From Segatella copri (GTDB taxonomy: Bacteria > Bacteroidota > Bacteroidia > Bacteroidales > Bacteroidaceae): a DNA stretch of 64,000 nt. Each line of letters starts with the position of its first letter. Within the stretch, counting starts at the first letter, position 1. This document shows positions 25,477 to 32,672 of this stretch, one piece after another. The notes under the pieces are model-generated. The model did no database searches and was not told where the DNA came from. It saw nothing but the letters and a program-made list of their open reading frames with translations. The DNA is taken from assembly GCF_019127135.1 (NCBI RefSeq), contig NZ_JAHOEA010000009.1, positions 1-64,000 of the forward strand. Direction: 5' to 3'. The translations under genes and the position numbers were made by a program.

Positions 25477-26076
25477 ATGAAAAAGATTTTAGCATTGGCT
25501 CTCGTTGCGATGATGAGTATCGGAGCCATGGCGCAGACAGCAAAACAGGTACTCGATAAGACCGCTGCCGTTATAGGCAACAAAAGTGGAGCTAGCGCCA
25601 ACTTCAAGATGAGCAGTTCTAAGTATGGTTCGGCAAGCGGCAGCATTGCCATCAAAGGCAACAAGTTTAACGCCCGTACCCCGCAAGCCATCGTCTGGTT
25701 CAACGGCAAGACCCAGTGGACTTATCTGAAGAAAACCAACGAGGTGAATGTCAGCAACCCTACACAAGCTCAGCAGATGTCTATGAACCCTTATACCTTT
25801 ATTAATATATATAAGACTGGTTATAAGTCATCGCTCAAGACAGCAGGCAGTAACTATGTGGTTCATCTCATTGCCAATAATCAGAAACGTTCTGTAGCCG
25901 AGATGTATATCACCATCAACAAAAAGACACATATTCCATCGGTTGTCAAGATGCGACAGGGCAATACCTGGAGTACCATCACGGTAAGTAACTTCAGATC
26001 AAAGAGCGTTTCCAACAGCACATTCAATTTCAACAGCAAAGAATGCCCAGGTGCCGAAGTCATCGACTTGAGATAA
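25477..26076 (+). CDS. LolA-like outer-membrane lipoprotein carrier
   Basis: A 199-residue periplasmic protein with signal peptide MKKILALALVAMMSIGAMAQ. The mature part has the alternating beta-strand pattern of LolA-like proteins (PQAIVWFNGKTQWTYLKKTNEVNVSNP is typical), which shuttle lipoproteins from inner to outer membrane. It follows ftsK, an arrangement common in related bacteria. A strong terminator separates it from ftsK and I see no clear promoter, so it may depend on partial read-through. Confidence 0.85.
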   Translation: MKKILALALVAMMSIGAMAQTAKQVLDKTAAVIGNKSGASANFKMSSSKYGSASGSIAIKGNKFNARTPQAIVWFNGKTQWTYLKKTNEVNVSNPTQAQQMSMNPYTFINIYKTGYKSSLKTAGSNYVVHLIANNQKRSVAEMYITINKKTHIPSVVKMRQGNTWSTITVSNFRSKSVSNSTFNFNSKECPGAEVIDLR

Positions 26077-26113
26077 TCACCTGAAATTTCGTATAAAGTT
26101 TATTTTCAAATAT

Positions 26114-26160
26114 AATTCCCCGTTACAATACTTCAGTTGTGTAACGGGGAATTACTTTTT
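26114..26160 (+). terminator. Terminator of the LolA-like gene
   Basis: AATTCCCCGTTACA (26114-26127) and TGTAACGGGGAATT (26140-26153) form a perfect 14-bp stem, followed by ACTTTTT. Confidence 0.9.
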
Positions 26161-26249
26161 CCGAAAGGTATGAGTATCCAAATTTCCGAAAGCGAATCAT
26201 ATAATCCCCTTTTTAGCACAACAAATCTTAAAACAACTATTCAATTGTA

Positions 26250-26277
26250 AAATATTCAAAAATACTTTGGAATATTT
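26250..26277. promoter_or_regulatory. Inverted repeat upstream of the Fur-family gene
   Basis: AAATATTC (26250-26257) and GAATATTT (26270-26277) form an 8-bp dyad just upstream of the -33 box. It could be an autoregulatory site, though the spacing is wider than a standard Fur/PerR box. Confidence 0.4.
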
Positions 26278-26286
26278 GCAAAAACA

Positions 26287-26318
26287 TTTGGTTGAATCAA
26301 AAGAATTACTTATCTTTG
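26287..26318 (+). promoter_or_regulatory. Promoter of the Fur-rubrerythrin operon
   Basis: TTTG (26287-26290), 20-nt spacer, TATCTTTG (26311-26318). A perfect consensus. Confidence 0.88.
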
Positions 26319-26345
26319 CAACATAAATAATAAAAACAAGTAATT

Positions 26346-26795
26346 ATGAAGCAGACAGAAGCTTATCAAAGACTCATGGAGAAAGGTATCAGACCATCAC
26401 TCCAACGAATTGCCATCATGGATTGGCTTATCAATCATCCAACTCATCCAACTATCGAGGATGTGTACAAAGGATTAGCTGATAGTATTCCTACATTGAG
26501 CAAGACAACCGTTTACAACACACTCAGAATGTTGAGTGAGCACAATGCAGCTCAAATGATTACAATCGACGAGCATCGCGTATGCTATGACGGAAATATC
26601 AAAAGCCACGTACACTTCTATTGCAAGAATTGTGGCAAAGTAATAGACTTCTTTGGCGAACCAGCCCCGACAGTTGAACCAGGGAAGGAAATCGAAGGAA
26701 ACATCGTATTGGAAGAACAGCTTTACTATAGAGGAATCTGCGCTGAATGCGCTAAAAAAGGCGCAAAGTCACCTCTCAAAGAGACTGTTCACTAA
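26346..26795 (+). CDS. Fur-family regulator, PerR-type
   Basis: A 149-residue metalloregulator: winged helix (RIAIMDWLINHPTHPTIEDV, LSKTTVYNTLRMLSE), metal site HVHFYC and structural zinc cysteines C93/C96 and C132/C135. Cotranscription with rubrerythrin, a peroxide-reducing enzyme, argues for a peroxide-sensing PerR role rather than iron sensing, but this is inference from context. An inverted repeat lies above the promoter. Confidence 0.88.
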   Translation: MKQTEAYQRLMEKGIRPSLQRIAIMDWLINHPTHPTIEDVYKGLADSIPTLSKTTVYNTLRMLSEHNAAQMITIDEHRVCYDGNIKSHVHFYCKNCGKVIDFFGEPAPTVEPGKEIEGNIVLEEQLYYRGICAECAKKGAKSPLKETVH

Positions 26796-26840
26796 TTCAA
26801 AAAACAATAATTATACAACAATATTTAAAACAAAAACATT

Positions 26841-27401
26841 ATGAAGAAAAAGTTTATTTGTACAGTTTGCGGTTACATTTACGAAGGTACAGAAGCACCA
26901 GAGAAGTGCCCTATCTGCAAGGCTCCAGCCAGCAAGTTCAAGGAGATGGAAGATGCTGTAGATGACGATATGACATTTGCTACAGTTCACGTTCTCGGTC
27001 AGGCATATAAGGATGGCGTCAATGAAGATGTCATTAAGGGTTTGAAGGATCACTTTAATGGTGAGTGTGGCGAAGTAGGTATGTATCTTGCTATGGCACG
27101 CCAGGCAGATCGTGAAGGATATCCTGAAATTGCAGAGGCTTACAAGCGTTATGCCTATGAGGAGGCTGATCACGCTTCTCGTTTTGCAGAACTTCTCGGT
27201 GAGGTTTTGGGTGATACAAAGAGCAATCTCGAGGCTCGCATTGCCGCAGAGAAGGGTGCTTGCGAAGATAAGTTCCGCATTGCTAAACTTGCTAAAGAGC
27301 AGGGTTCAGATGCTATCCACGATACCGTTCATGAGATGGCTAAAGATGAGGCTCGTCATTGTGCAGGTTTCGCAGGTCTCTACAAGAGATACTTCAAATA
27401 A
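26841..27401 (+). CDS. Reverse rubrerythrin
   Basis: A 186-residue protein in which the rubredoxin-like Fe(Cys)4 domain comes first (C7, C10, C23, C26 in [10 protein letters not shown] and CPICKAP) and the ferritin-like di-iron domain second ([31 protein letters not shown]). This is the reverse order to classical rubrerythrin, which makes it a reverse rubrerythrin, an NADH-linked peroxide reductase of anaerobes. It lies 45 nt behind the Fur-family gene. Confidence 0.93.
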   Translation: MKKKFICTVCGYIYEGTEAPEKCPICKAPASKFKEMEDAVDDDMTFATVHVLGQAYKDGVNEDVIKGLKDHFNGECGEVGMYLAMARQADREGYPEIAEAYKRYAYEEADHASRFAELLGEVLGDTKSNLEARIAAEKGACEDKFRIAKLAKEQGSDAIHDTVHEMAKDEARHCAGFAGLYKRYFK

Positions 27402-27467
27402 GATTTTAAAAGCCGTAACTTTTAAAATTATAATACCATTATTTAGTATTGTAAGTCAATAAAATAG

Positions 27468-27511
27468 AAAAGCCGATTCTCGTATAGCGATATACTTGAA
27501 TCGGCTTTCTT
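27468..27511. terminator. Bidirectional terminator
   Basis: AAAAGCCGATTC (27468-27479) pairs with GAATCGGCTTT (27498-27508), followed by CTTT. It lies between the convergent rubrerythrin and C69 peptidase genes. Confidence 0.88.
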
Positions 27512-27530
27512 TATGTTATGATGAATATCG

Positions 27531-29192
27531 TTACTTTGTTTCTGGAACCAGGAACTTGTCTCCTGTTTGCTTAATAAGTTCCTTGGCATATTTCTCAGGA
27601 TATCCAGGACGAACTGGGGTTGCACCCAATCCATAAGGAGTCTTCTCGAAACTGCCATCTTTCTTGGTTGGCTTGATAATCATATCATTATACTTCACTA
27701 CCATGAACTGGAAGAGTTGTTGCCAGCGTGCCAGCATCTGCTGTGCCTTCTCAATACCATAATCATTGAGATACTTGACGGCAGCCTGTGGATTCTGTGC
27801 ATACAATTCCTGAGCCTTAGCCTCAACACCTGACTGAGCTGCAAAATAGCTATTATCCAGACTGTCACGAACCTCTTTCAAAGTTGGGAACATCAGGCTG
27901 TAACGAGGATAAACCATATTGCTGGTCATATTGCACACCCAGTAAGCATTCTTGAAACTGAAGTTCACAGCATCTGCTCCCGGTGTATTATAACACTCAG
28001 GACGAACTGTAGAAGAACAGTAGATTGGTGTGAACGCTACCATATTGGCATCGTCATTACCAAACCAAAGAACACCGCCAATCTCTCTAGGCATCCATGA
28101 ACGCATCTGGCTAACAAAAACAAAGCCACTCTGCTGTGTGCTGACAGGACGTTCGTTGAAGCACTGCTTGCCATCAACCTTAAACATCAATGGAGTTGGA
28201 CGGTAAGGCATCTGCCAGATACCACCTCCGATATCATTGCCATCAGCTACAGAAAGAGGTGTACCCTCATAATGATCACGCATGCAAGCCTCAACATCTG
28301 CAACACTCACCTTCTTGTTAGGAACTACCCAAAGAGGCATATCCTTCGCATTAGGATCCTTTCCCAATGCCCAATCAAGATAAGGACTCATATCATAGAA
28401 ATGATTCAAGAGAGCCCAAGCACGAGCATCACAGAAGCGACGGCCTGAGAAATCAGGCTTAGCATATGCCATTTTCCATGAGAAATCAGCATCCTTGCCC
28501 TGATACCAGCCCTTGCTGCGAGCAAAAGAAACGACATCCTTGGCATACATCACGTTTTTCTTGTCCTTCATATTGAACTTGCCTATGCGACTCTGGTTAG
28601 CATGTGCACAAACTGCATTATCAGGAATACGGAGAGCTACCCAAACCACACCCTTAGAGCCTGGTCCCTTGCCCATCATCTCCATAATCCAAGCTTCGTT
28701 CGGATCACAGATGGTAAAGGTTTCTCCTTCTGAATTATAGCCGTAAGTATTGGCGATGGTTGTCATCACTTTGATAGCCTCACGGGCAGTCTTACTGCGC
28801 TGCAGGGCAACATAGATGAGTGAACCATAGTCCATGATACCTGTAGAATCAGCCATCTCCTCACGTCCACCATAAGTAGTTTCACCGATGGTAACCTGCC
28901 ATTCATTGATATTACCAATTACATTATAAGTTTCGGCAGCCTCCGGAATCTCACCATGATATTTATTGGTATCCCAATCATAAATCTTACGCATCTCACC
29001 CTTAGCATGCTTACCGGCAGGAAAATGACAGAGATTTTGGAACATACCATAGTCATCGGCACTATATGAACACATCACAGATCCATCTACCGATGCTTTT
29101 TTCCCTACTATAAAGTTGGTACATGCCTCAGCCTCAGAGACACTGCCCAACATAGCCACAGCCATTATGGCTGAAGCGAAAATCTTATTCAT
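27531..29192 (-). CDS. Secreted C69-family dipeptidase
   Basis: A 553-residue N-terminal-nucleophile hydrolase. After a signal peptide the mature chain begins with the catalytic cysteine (EAEACTNFIVGKK, Cys24), as in PepD-type C69 peptidases. Further family motifs include YGYNSEGETFTICDPNEAWIMEM and the long middle domain with RFCDARAWALLNHF. It cleaves dipeptides in the periplasm, fitting a peptide-fermenting lifestyle. The frame extends to 29246, but 29192 is chosen because it begins the signal peptide. Confidence 0.88.
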   Translation of the reverse strand: MNKIFASAIMAVAMLGSVSEAEACTNFIVGKKASVDGSVMCSYSADDYGMFQNLCHFPAGKHAKGEMRKIYDWDTNKYHGEIPEAAETYNVIGNINEWQVTIGETTYGGREEMADSTGIMDYGSLIYVALQRSKTAREAIKVMTTIANTYGYNSEGETFTICDPNEAWIMEMMGKGPGSKGVVWVALRIPDNAVCAHANQSRIGKFNMKDKKNVMYAKDVVSFARSKGWYQGKDADFSWKMAYAKPDFSGRRFCDARAWALLNHFYDMSPYLDWALGKDPNAKDMPLWVVPNKKVSVADVEACMRDHYEGTPLSVADGNDIGGGIWQMPYRPTPLMFKVDGKQCFNERPVSTQQSGFVFVSQMRSWMPREIGGVLWFGNDDANMVAFTPIYCSSTVRPECYNTPGADAVNFSFKNAYWVCNMTSNMVYPRYSLMFPTLKEVRDSLDNSYFAAQSGVEAKAQELYAQNPQAAVKYLNDYGIEKAQQMLARWQQLFQFMVVKYNDMIIKPTKKDGSFEKTPYGLGATPVRPGYPEKYAKELIKQTGDKFLVPETK

Positions 29193-29217
29193 AAATATAC
29201 CTTTATTAATATAGAAT

Positions 29218-29253
29218 GTGGAGTTAGAAAAGTCTCCTAACTCCACAAAATTA
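29218..29253 (-). promoter_or_regulatory. -7 box and hairpin upstream of the C69 peptidase
   Basis: TAATTTTG (29253-29246) is a -7 match. Immediately downstream GTGGAGTTAG (29218-29227) pairs with CTAACTCCAC (29237-29246). The hairpin may end nadC transcripts, or begin the peptidase transcript; both cannot be fully separated from sequence. Confidence 0.5.
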
Positions 29254-29286
29254 TTTCAGAAAAACAAAGAGAAAAGCATTTGAATT

Positions 29287-29314
29287 CTTCACTCTTCCCT
29301 CTTCACTCTTCACT
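29287..29314. repeat. Heptanucleotide repeats after the nadC stop
   Basis: Four tandem heptamers CTTCACT, CTTCCCT, CTTCACT, CTTCACT lie 10 nt downstream of the nadC stop (29325-29327), AGTGAAG-type on the sense strand. Confidence 0.85.
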
Positions 29315-29324
29315 TAAATCACTC

Positions 29325-30176
29325 TTAATCGCAAGCCTTGAAACTCATATCCAAGCCCTTCACACTATGTGTCAAGGCACCAACAGAGATGAAATCAACT
29401 CCCTGCTCTGCATAATCGCGAATCGTATCGTAAGTGATACCGCCAGAAGACTCAGTCTCATACTTACCAGCAATGATGTCTACTGCCTTCTTTGTATCAG
29501 GCACAGAGAAATTATCAAGCATAATACGATTTACACCACCATGCTTCAAAACCTGATCAAGTTCATCGAAACTGCGCACCTCGATTTCAATCTTGAGATC
29601 AAGACCCTTTTCTTTGAGATATGCATGACAGCGGTCGATTGCATTGTCGATGCCACCGGCGAAATCGATATGATTATCTTTCAAGAGAATCATATCAAAA
29701 AGACCGATACGATGGTTCATACCACCACCTATCTTAACAGCCTGCTTCTCCAACATGCGAAGACCTGGAGTTGTCTTACGGGTATCAAGGATATGTGTCT
29801 TTGTACCCTCAAGACGCTTTACATACTTAGCTGTCATAGTAGCAATGCCACTCATACGCTGCATGATATTGAGCATCAAACGCTCTGTCTGGAGCAAAGA
29901 ACGAGTCTTACCCTCTACAATCATTGCAATGTCACCCTTCTTAACATGGGTACCATCCTGGAGCAACACCTCTACCTTCATTGTAGGATCGAAACGGGCA
30001 AATACCTTTTTTGCCATTTCAACACCAGCCAACACGCCATCTTCCTTGATAAGCAAGTGGCTCTTACCCATGGCGTCTTCTGGGATACAACACAAGGTTG
30101 TATGGTCGCCATCACCGATATCCTCAGCAAATGCCAAGTCTATCAACTTGTCTTCTAATTGATCTACGCTTAACAT
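29325..30176 (-). CDS. nadC: Nicotinate-nucleotide pyrophosphorylase (carboxylating)
   Basis: A 283-residue quinolinate phosphoribosyltransferase. Signatures: EDIGDGDHTT, TERLMLNIMQRMSGIAT, HILDTRKTTPGLR (PRPP and quinolinate contacts), LLKDNHI and a final GGITYDTIRDYAEQGVDFISVGALTHS. It makes nicotinate mononucleotide from quinolinate and PRPP, feeding nadE located 6 kb upstream in the same strand group. nadA and nadB are not in the window. Confidence 0.96.
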   Translation of the reverse strand: MLSVDQLEDKLIDLAFAEDIGDGDHTTLCCIPEDAMGKSHLLIKEDGVLAGVEMAKKVFARFDPTMKVEVLLQDGTHVKKGDIAMIVEGKTRSLLQTERLMLNIMQRMSGIATMTAKYVKRLEGTKTHILDTRKTTPGLRMLEKQAVKIGGGMNHRIGLFDMILLKDNHIDFAGGIDNAIDRCHAYLKEKGLDLKIEIEVRSFDELDQVLKHGGVNRIMLDNFSVPDTKKAVDIIAGKYETESSGGITYDTIRDYAEQGVDFISVGALTHSVKGLDMSFKACD

Positions 30177-30220
30177 ATTATTAATGTTTATTTTTAATGT
30201 TTATTGTTTACTCTGTAAAT

Positions 30221-30255
30221 GTTAACCATTAACTATTAACTGTCAACTATTAATT
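30221..30255. repeat. Heptanucleotide repeats covering the stop codon of a small gene
   Basis: Five heptamers GTTAACC, ATTAACT, ATTAACT, GTCAACT, ATTAATT run across the stop codon (30243-30245) of the 73-residue gene, so the last residues INS of that protein are encoded by the repeat. Confidence 0.8.
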
Positions 30256-30464
30256 CTCTTCCCGTTCCAAAAGGCACGACGGATTCCTTCTTCATCGAAT
30301 TCCACTCTGATCTCTCCTCCTAACCATTCGGTCATCGGAAGTTCATTGCGAAACTCATAGTAGTTTACTACCCTATCCTCTACGATTTCTACTACTGCCT
30401 GCTCTAGTCTTGTACCATCAGGCAAATGTACCACATGGGCACCACATCGTCTCATATCTATCAT
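30243..30464 (-). CDS. Small hypothetical protein
   Basis: A 73-residue cytosolic protein beginning MIDMRRCGAHVVHLPDGTRLEQAVVEI and containing ELPMTEWLGGEIRVEFDEEGIRRAFWNGKRI. It is acidic and looks folded (alternating strands), with no signal peptide. I cannot name the family. It lies between the DUF4296 gene and nadC on the same strand with short spacers, so probably cotranscribed. Its C-terminus runs into a heptanucleotide repeat, which suggests a moved stop codon. Confidence 0.65.
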   Translation of the reverse strand: MIDMRRCGAHVVHLPDGTRLEQAVVEIVEDRVVNYYEFRNELPMTEWLGGEIRVEFDEEGIRRAFWNGKRINS

Positions 30465-30495
30465 ATACGTTCGGTATAAATCTGATATATCCAGA

Positions 30496-31455
30496 CTAAT
30501 TACTCTTCAGTTGGATGGGTTTATCAGGCATAGGAACCGGTGCACTTGTTGGAGGCATTGGAGTTCCAACCGGACGTGCAGGAACACTTGGACCAGGTAT
30601 GCGGGTCTTACGGGCTGTATCTACTTTTGATGAATCAGAAGATGTTGCTGATGAAGATGCCGGCGCCACCTTCTTAGGATGCATACGAATAAGACGAATC
30701 TTGTTGACAAACATCAGTTTGAGAGTTGTCATAGAACCGGCATCAGAACTGAAGCCTCCCTCATTCAGCATGAAGAATCCCTTGACGCACTTAATTCCAA
30801 GACTGTCATTATCAGCGAGTTCCACACTATAGTGCTGAGCACTCTGAATATGAATTACAGTCTGTGCTACACTATCGTTCTTAAACTGTACAGCCAGTAA
30901 AGCAACACCATCGCGCATACCATCTTGGAAGATAAACTGCGACTCAAAATCAAGTCGGAACCGGTCACCCTTATGGAAAGCAGTATCAGCTTCAATCTTG
31001 AAACTGCGACTGTTGAAACCAGCATCTGTCGAGAATACCATTGAAGTAGCCTCTTTCCAGATATTGGCAGTATCGCCTACAGAAGTAAGATTGTCAAAAT
31101 CACTATTTCCAGCACTATTTCCACCCAAAGCAACCGCCTCTTTATCCAATCTTTCAGCCAGATCCTTATACACATCATGCAGCAACTCTGTATGGCGCAT
31201 GTAATAAACCATCGAACTGTCGAAGTCAGCCGACGTGACATCATGTTTCTTAAGTACTGCCTCGCGATAAGCCAGGCTATTCTTCTCACTACCACCATCT
31301 TCACTCTGAGCCATAGCAAGAGCGATGTGATAATCGAACAGAATATCTGTCATCTTACCTTTAGAGAGTACATCTCTTGGAAGCGAAGGCTTACAAGAAG
31401 CGAAAGCTGCGCAAAAGCCTACTATCAAACAGAGATAAAGAAAAGCTTTCTTCAT
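30496..31455 (-). CDS. DUF4296 lipoprotein
   Basis: A 319-residue lipoprotein: signal MKKAFLYLCLIVGFCAAFASC with lipidated Cys21, then LPRDVLSKGKMTDILFDYHIALAMAQ, the DUF4296 hallmark. The C-terminus is Pro/Ser-rich and low complexity (about 265-319). DUF4296 genes next to lspA are a recurring Bacteroidetes arrangement; function unknown. It starts 2 nt from the lspA stop, so they are in one operon. Confidence 0.85.
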   Translation of the reverse strand: MKKAFLYLCLIVGFCAAFASCKPSLPRDVLSKGKMTDILFDYHIALAMAQSEDGGSEKNSLAYREAVLKKHDVTSADFDSSMVYYMRHTELLHDVYKDLAERLDKEAVALGGNSAGNSDFDNLTSVGDTANIWKEATSMVFSTDAGFNSRSFKIEADTAFHKGDRFRLDFESQFIFQDGMRDGVALLAVQFKNDSVAQTVIHIQSAQHYSVELADNDSLGIKCVKGFFMLNEGGFSSDAGSMTTLKLMFVNKIRLIRMHPKKVAPASSSATSSDSSKVDTARKTRIPGPSVPARPVGTPMPPTSAPVPMPDKPIQLKSN

Positions 31456-31457
31456 GA

Positions 31458-32174
31458 TTACTTGTCCTCCTTATTTTCTTGAGATTCTGACTTTTTCTTT
31501 TCTTCAGCAGTTTCTACAGAAGAAGCGTCTTTAACACCAATCTTCTTATCACCACCTCCGAGGGCTTCCAGTTCTTTTCTACAGAAAAGCAAGAGAGATA
31601 TAATGCCGACTGATACACAGGAATCTGCAAAATTAAATACAGGATCGAAAAATGTACCATGCTGTCCACCCCAGAAAGGGAACCATTCAGGCCAGGTGTA
31701 GGTAAAGAACGGAAATCTGAACATATCTACCACCTTGCCCATAAGTACGGGTGCATAGCCCTCACCGAAAGGCACGAGATAAGATACATAATAAGGTGAT
31801 GCACCGGTAAAGATGAGTCCGTAGAAGATGGAATCAATCATATTGCCGATTGCACCCGTCAGAACCAGCGACACCAGAATGATGTATAACAGGCGATAGG
31901 TACCACGCTTAATGATGCGATGCAGATAAATGCTCAACGCACAGATGGCTACCAGGCGCAACAGACTTAGCCAGAACTTGCCGATAAACGACATGCCCCA
32001 AGCCATTCCGTTGTTCTCAACAAACTCGATATAAAACCAATCAGTAACACGAACAGACTCGCCAAGGCAAAAATGGGTCTTGATGTACACCTTGATAATC
32101 TGATCGATAACAAGAAGCACAACCACCATTGCCGTGACGAGCCATCCGATTTTAATTTTACTTGTTTTCTCCAT
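31458..32174 (-). CDS. lspA: Lipoprotein signal peptidase
   Basis: A 238-residue inner-membrane aspartyl protease that cleaves prolipoproteins. Catalytic aspartates are D114 (GNMIDSIFYG) and D184 (FNFADSCVSVG). It is longer than the usual 160 residues because of an insert of roughly 50 residues between the two motifs and a charged tail of about 35 residues rich in Lys/Glu/Ser. Both additions look intact rather than frameshifted. Cotranscribed with the DksA-like gene (3-nt gap). Confidence 0.95.
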   Translation of the reverse strand: MEKTSKIKIGWLVTAMVVVLLVIDQIIKVYIKTHFCLGESVRVTDWFYIEFVENNGMAWGMSFIGKFWLSLLRLVAICALSIYLHRIIKRGTYRLLYIILVSLVLTGAIGNMIDSIFYGLIFTGASPYYVSYLVPFGEGYAPVLMGKVVDMFRFPFFTYTWPEWFPFWGGQHGTFFDPVFNFADSCVSVGIISLLLFCRKELEALGGGDKKIGVKDASSVETAEEKKKSESQENKEDK

Positions 32175-32177
32175 TTA

Positions 32178-32561
32178 TTATTTCTTTCTAGCCTCCTTAG
32201 AAGCTACACTCAAAGTGGCATGAGGTACAGCACGCAAACGCTCCTTAGGAATCAACTCGCCTGTTTCGCGGTCAATACCATAGGTCTTGTTCTGGATACG
32301 AACCAAAGCTGCTTCCAATCCCTTGATGAACTTCTGCTGACGCTGGGCCATCTGGATGATTTCTTCCTTGCTTTGTGCTTCACTACCCTCTTCAAGAGCC
32401 TTGTAGGTTGGTGATGTATCTACCACATCATTACTGTCTGAGTGGTTCAGCTGAGCCATACAATCATGATAAGTCTGCTTTGCCACCTTCAATTTCTCAT
32501 CAATGATAGCGCGGAACTCCTCGAGCTCCTGATCGCTATAACGTAGTTTTTCGTTAGCCAT
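32178..32561 (-). CDS. DksA/TraR-like protein without zinc cysteines
   Basis: A 127-residue coiled-coil protein (about 10-90) with a C-terminal TYGIDRETGELIPKERLRAVPHATLS that matches the DksA/TraR zinc-finger region, but the C4 cysteines are replaced (Asp at the first position, Ser later); the only cysteine is C34. DksA-type proteins bind RNA polymerase through the secondary channel and modulate rRNA and amino-acid promoters with ppGpp. Located between ileS and lspA, a typical Bacteroidetes order. Confidence 0.85.
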   Translation of the reverse strand: MANEKLRYSDQELEEFRAIIDEKLKVAKQTYHDCMAQLNHSDSNDVVDTSPTYKALEEGSEAQSKEEIIQMAQRQQKFIKGLEAALVRIQNKTYGIDRETGELIPKERLRAVPHATLSVASKEARKK

Positions 32562-32643
32562 AGATGTTATCTATTATGTTATTTGTTAATGTTTTTAGGA
32601 AATAAGGGCTAGAAAGTTAGAAGCAAGTAGTTTGGAAATGCTC

Positions 32644-32671
32644 CTAACTCCTAACTTCTAACTTCTAACTA
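32644..32671. repeat. Heptanucleotide repeats after the ileS stop
   Basis: Four tandem heptamers CTAACTC, CTAACTT, CTAACTT, CTAACTA abut the ileS stop codon (32673-32675); the sense strand reads AGTTAGA/AGTTAGG. Confidence 0.88.
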
Positions 32672-32672
32672 T

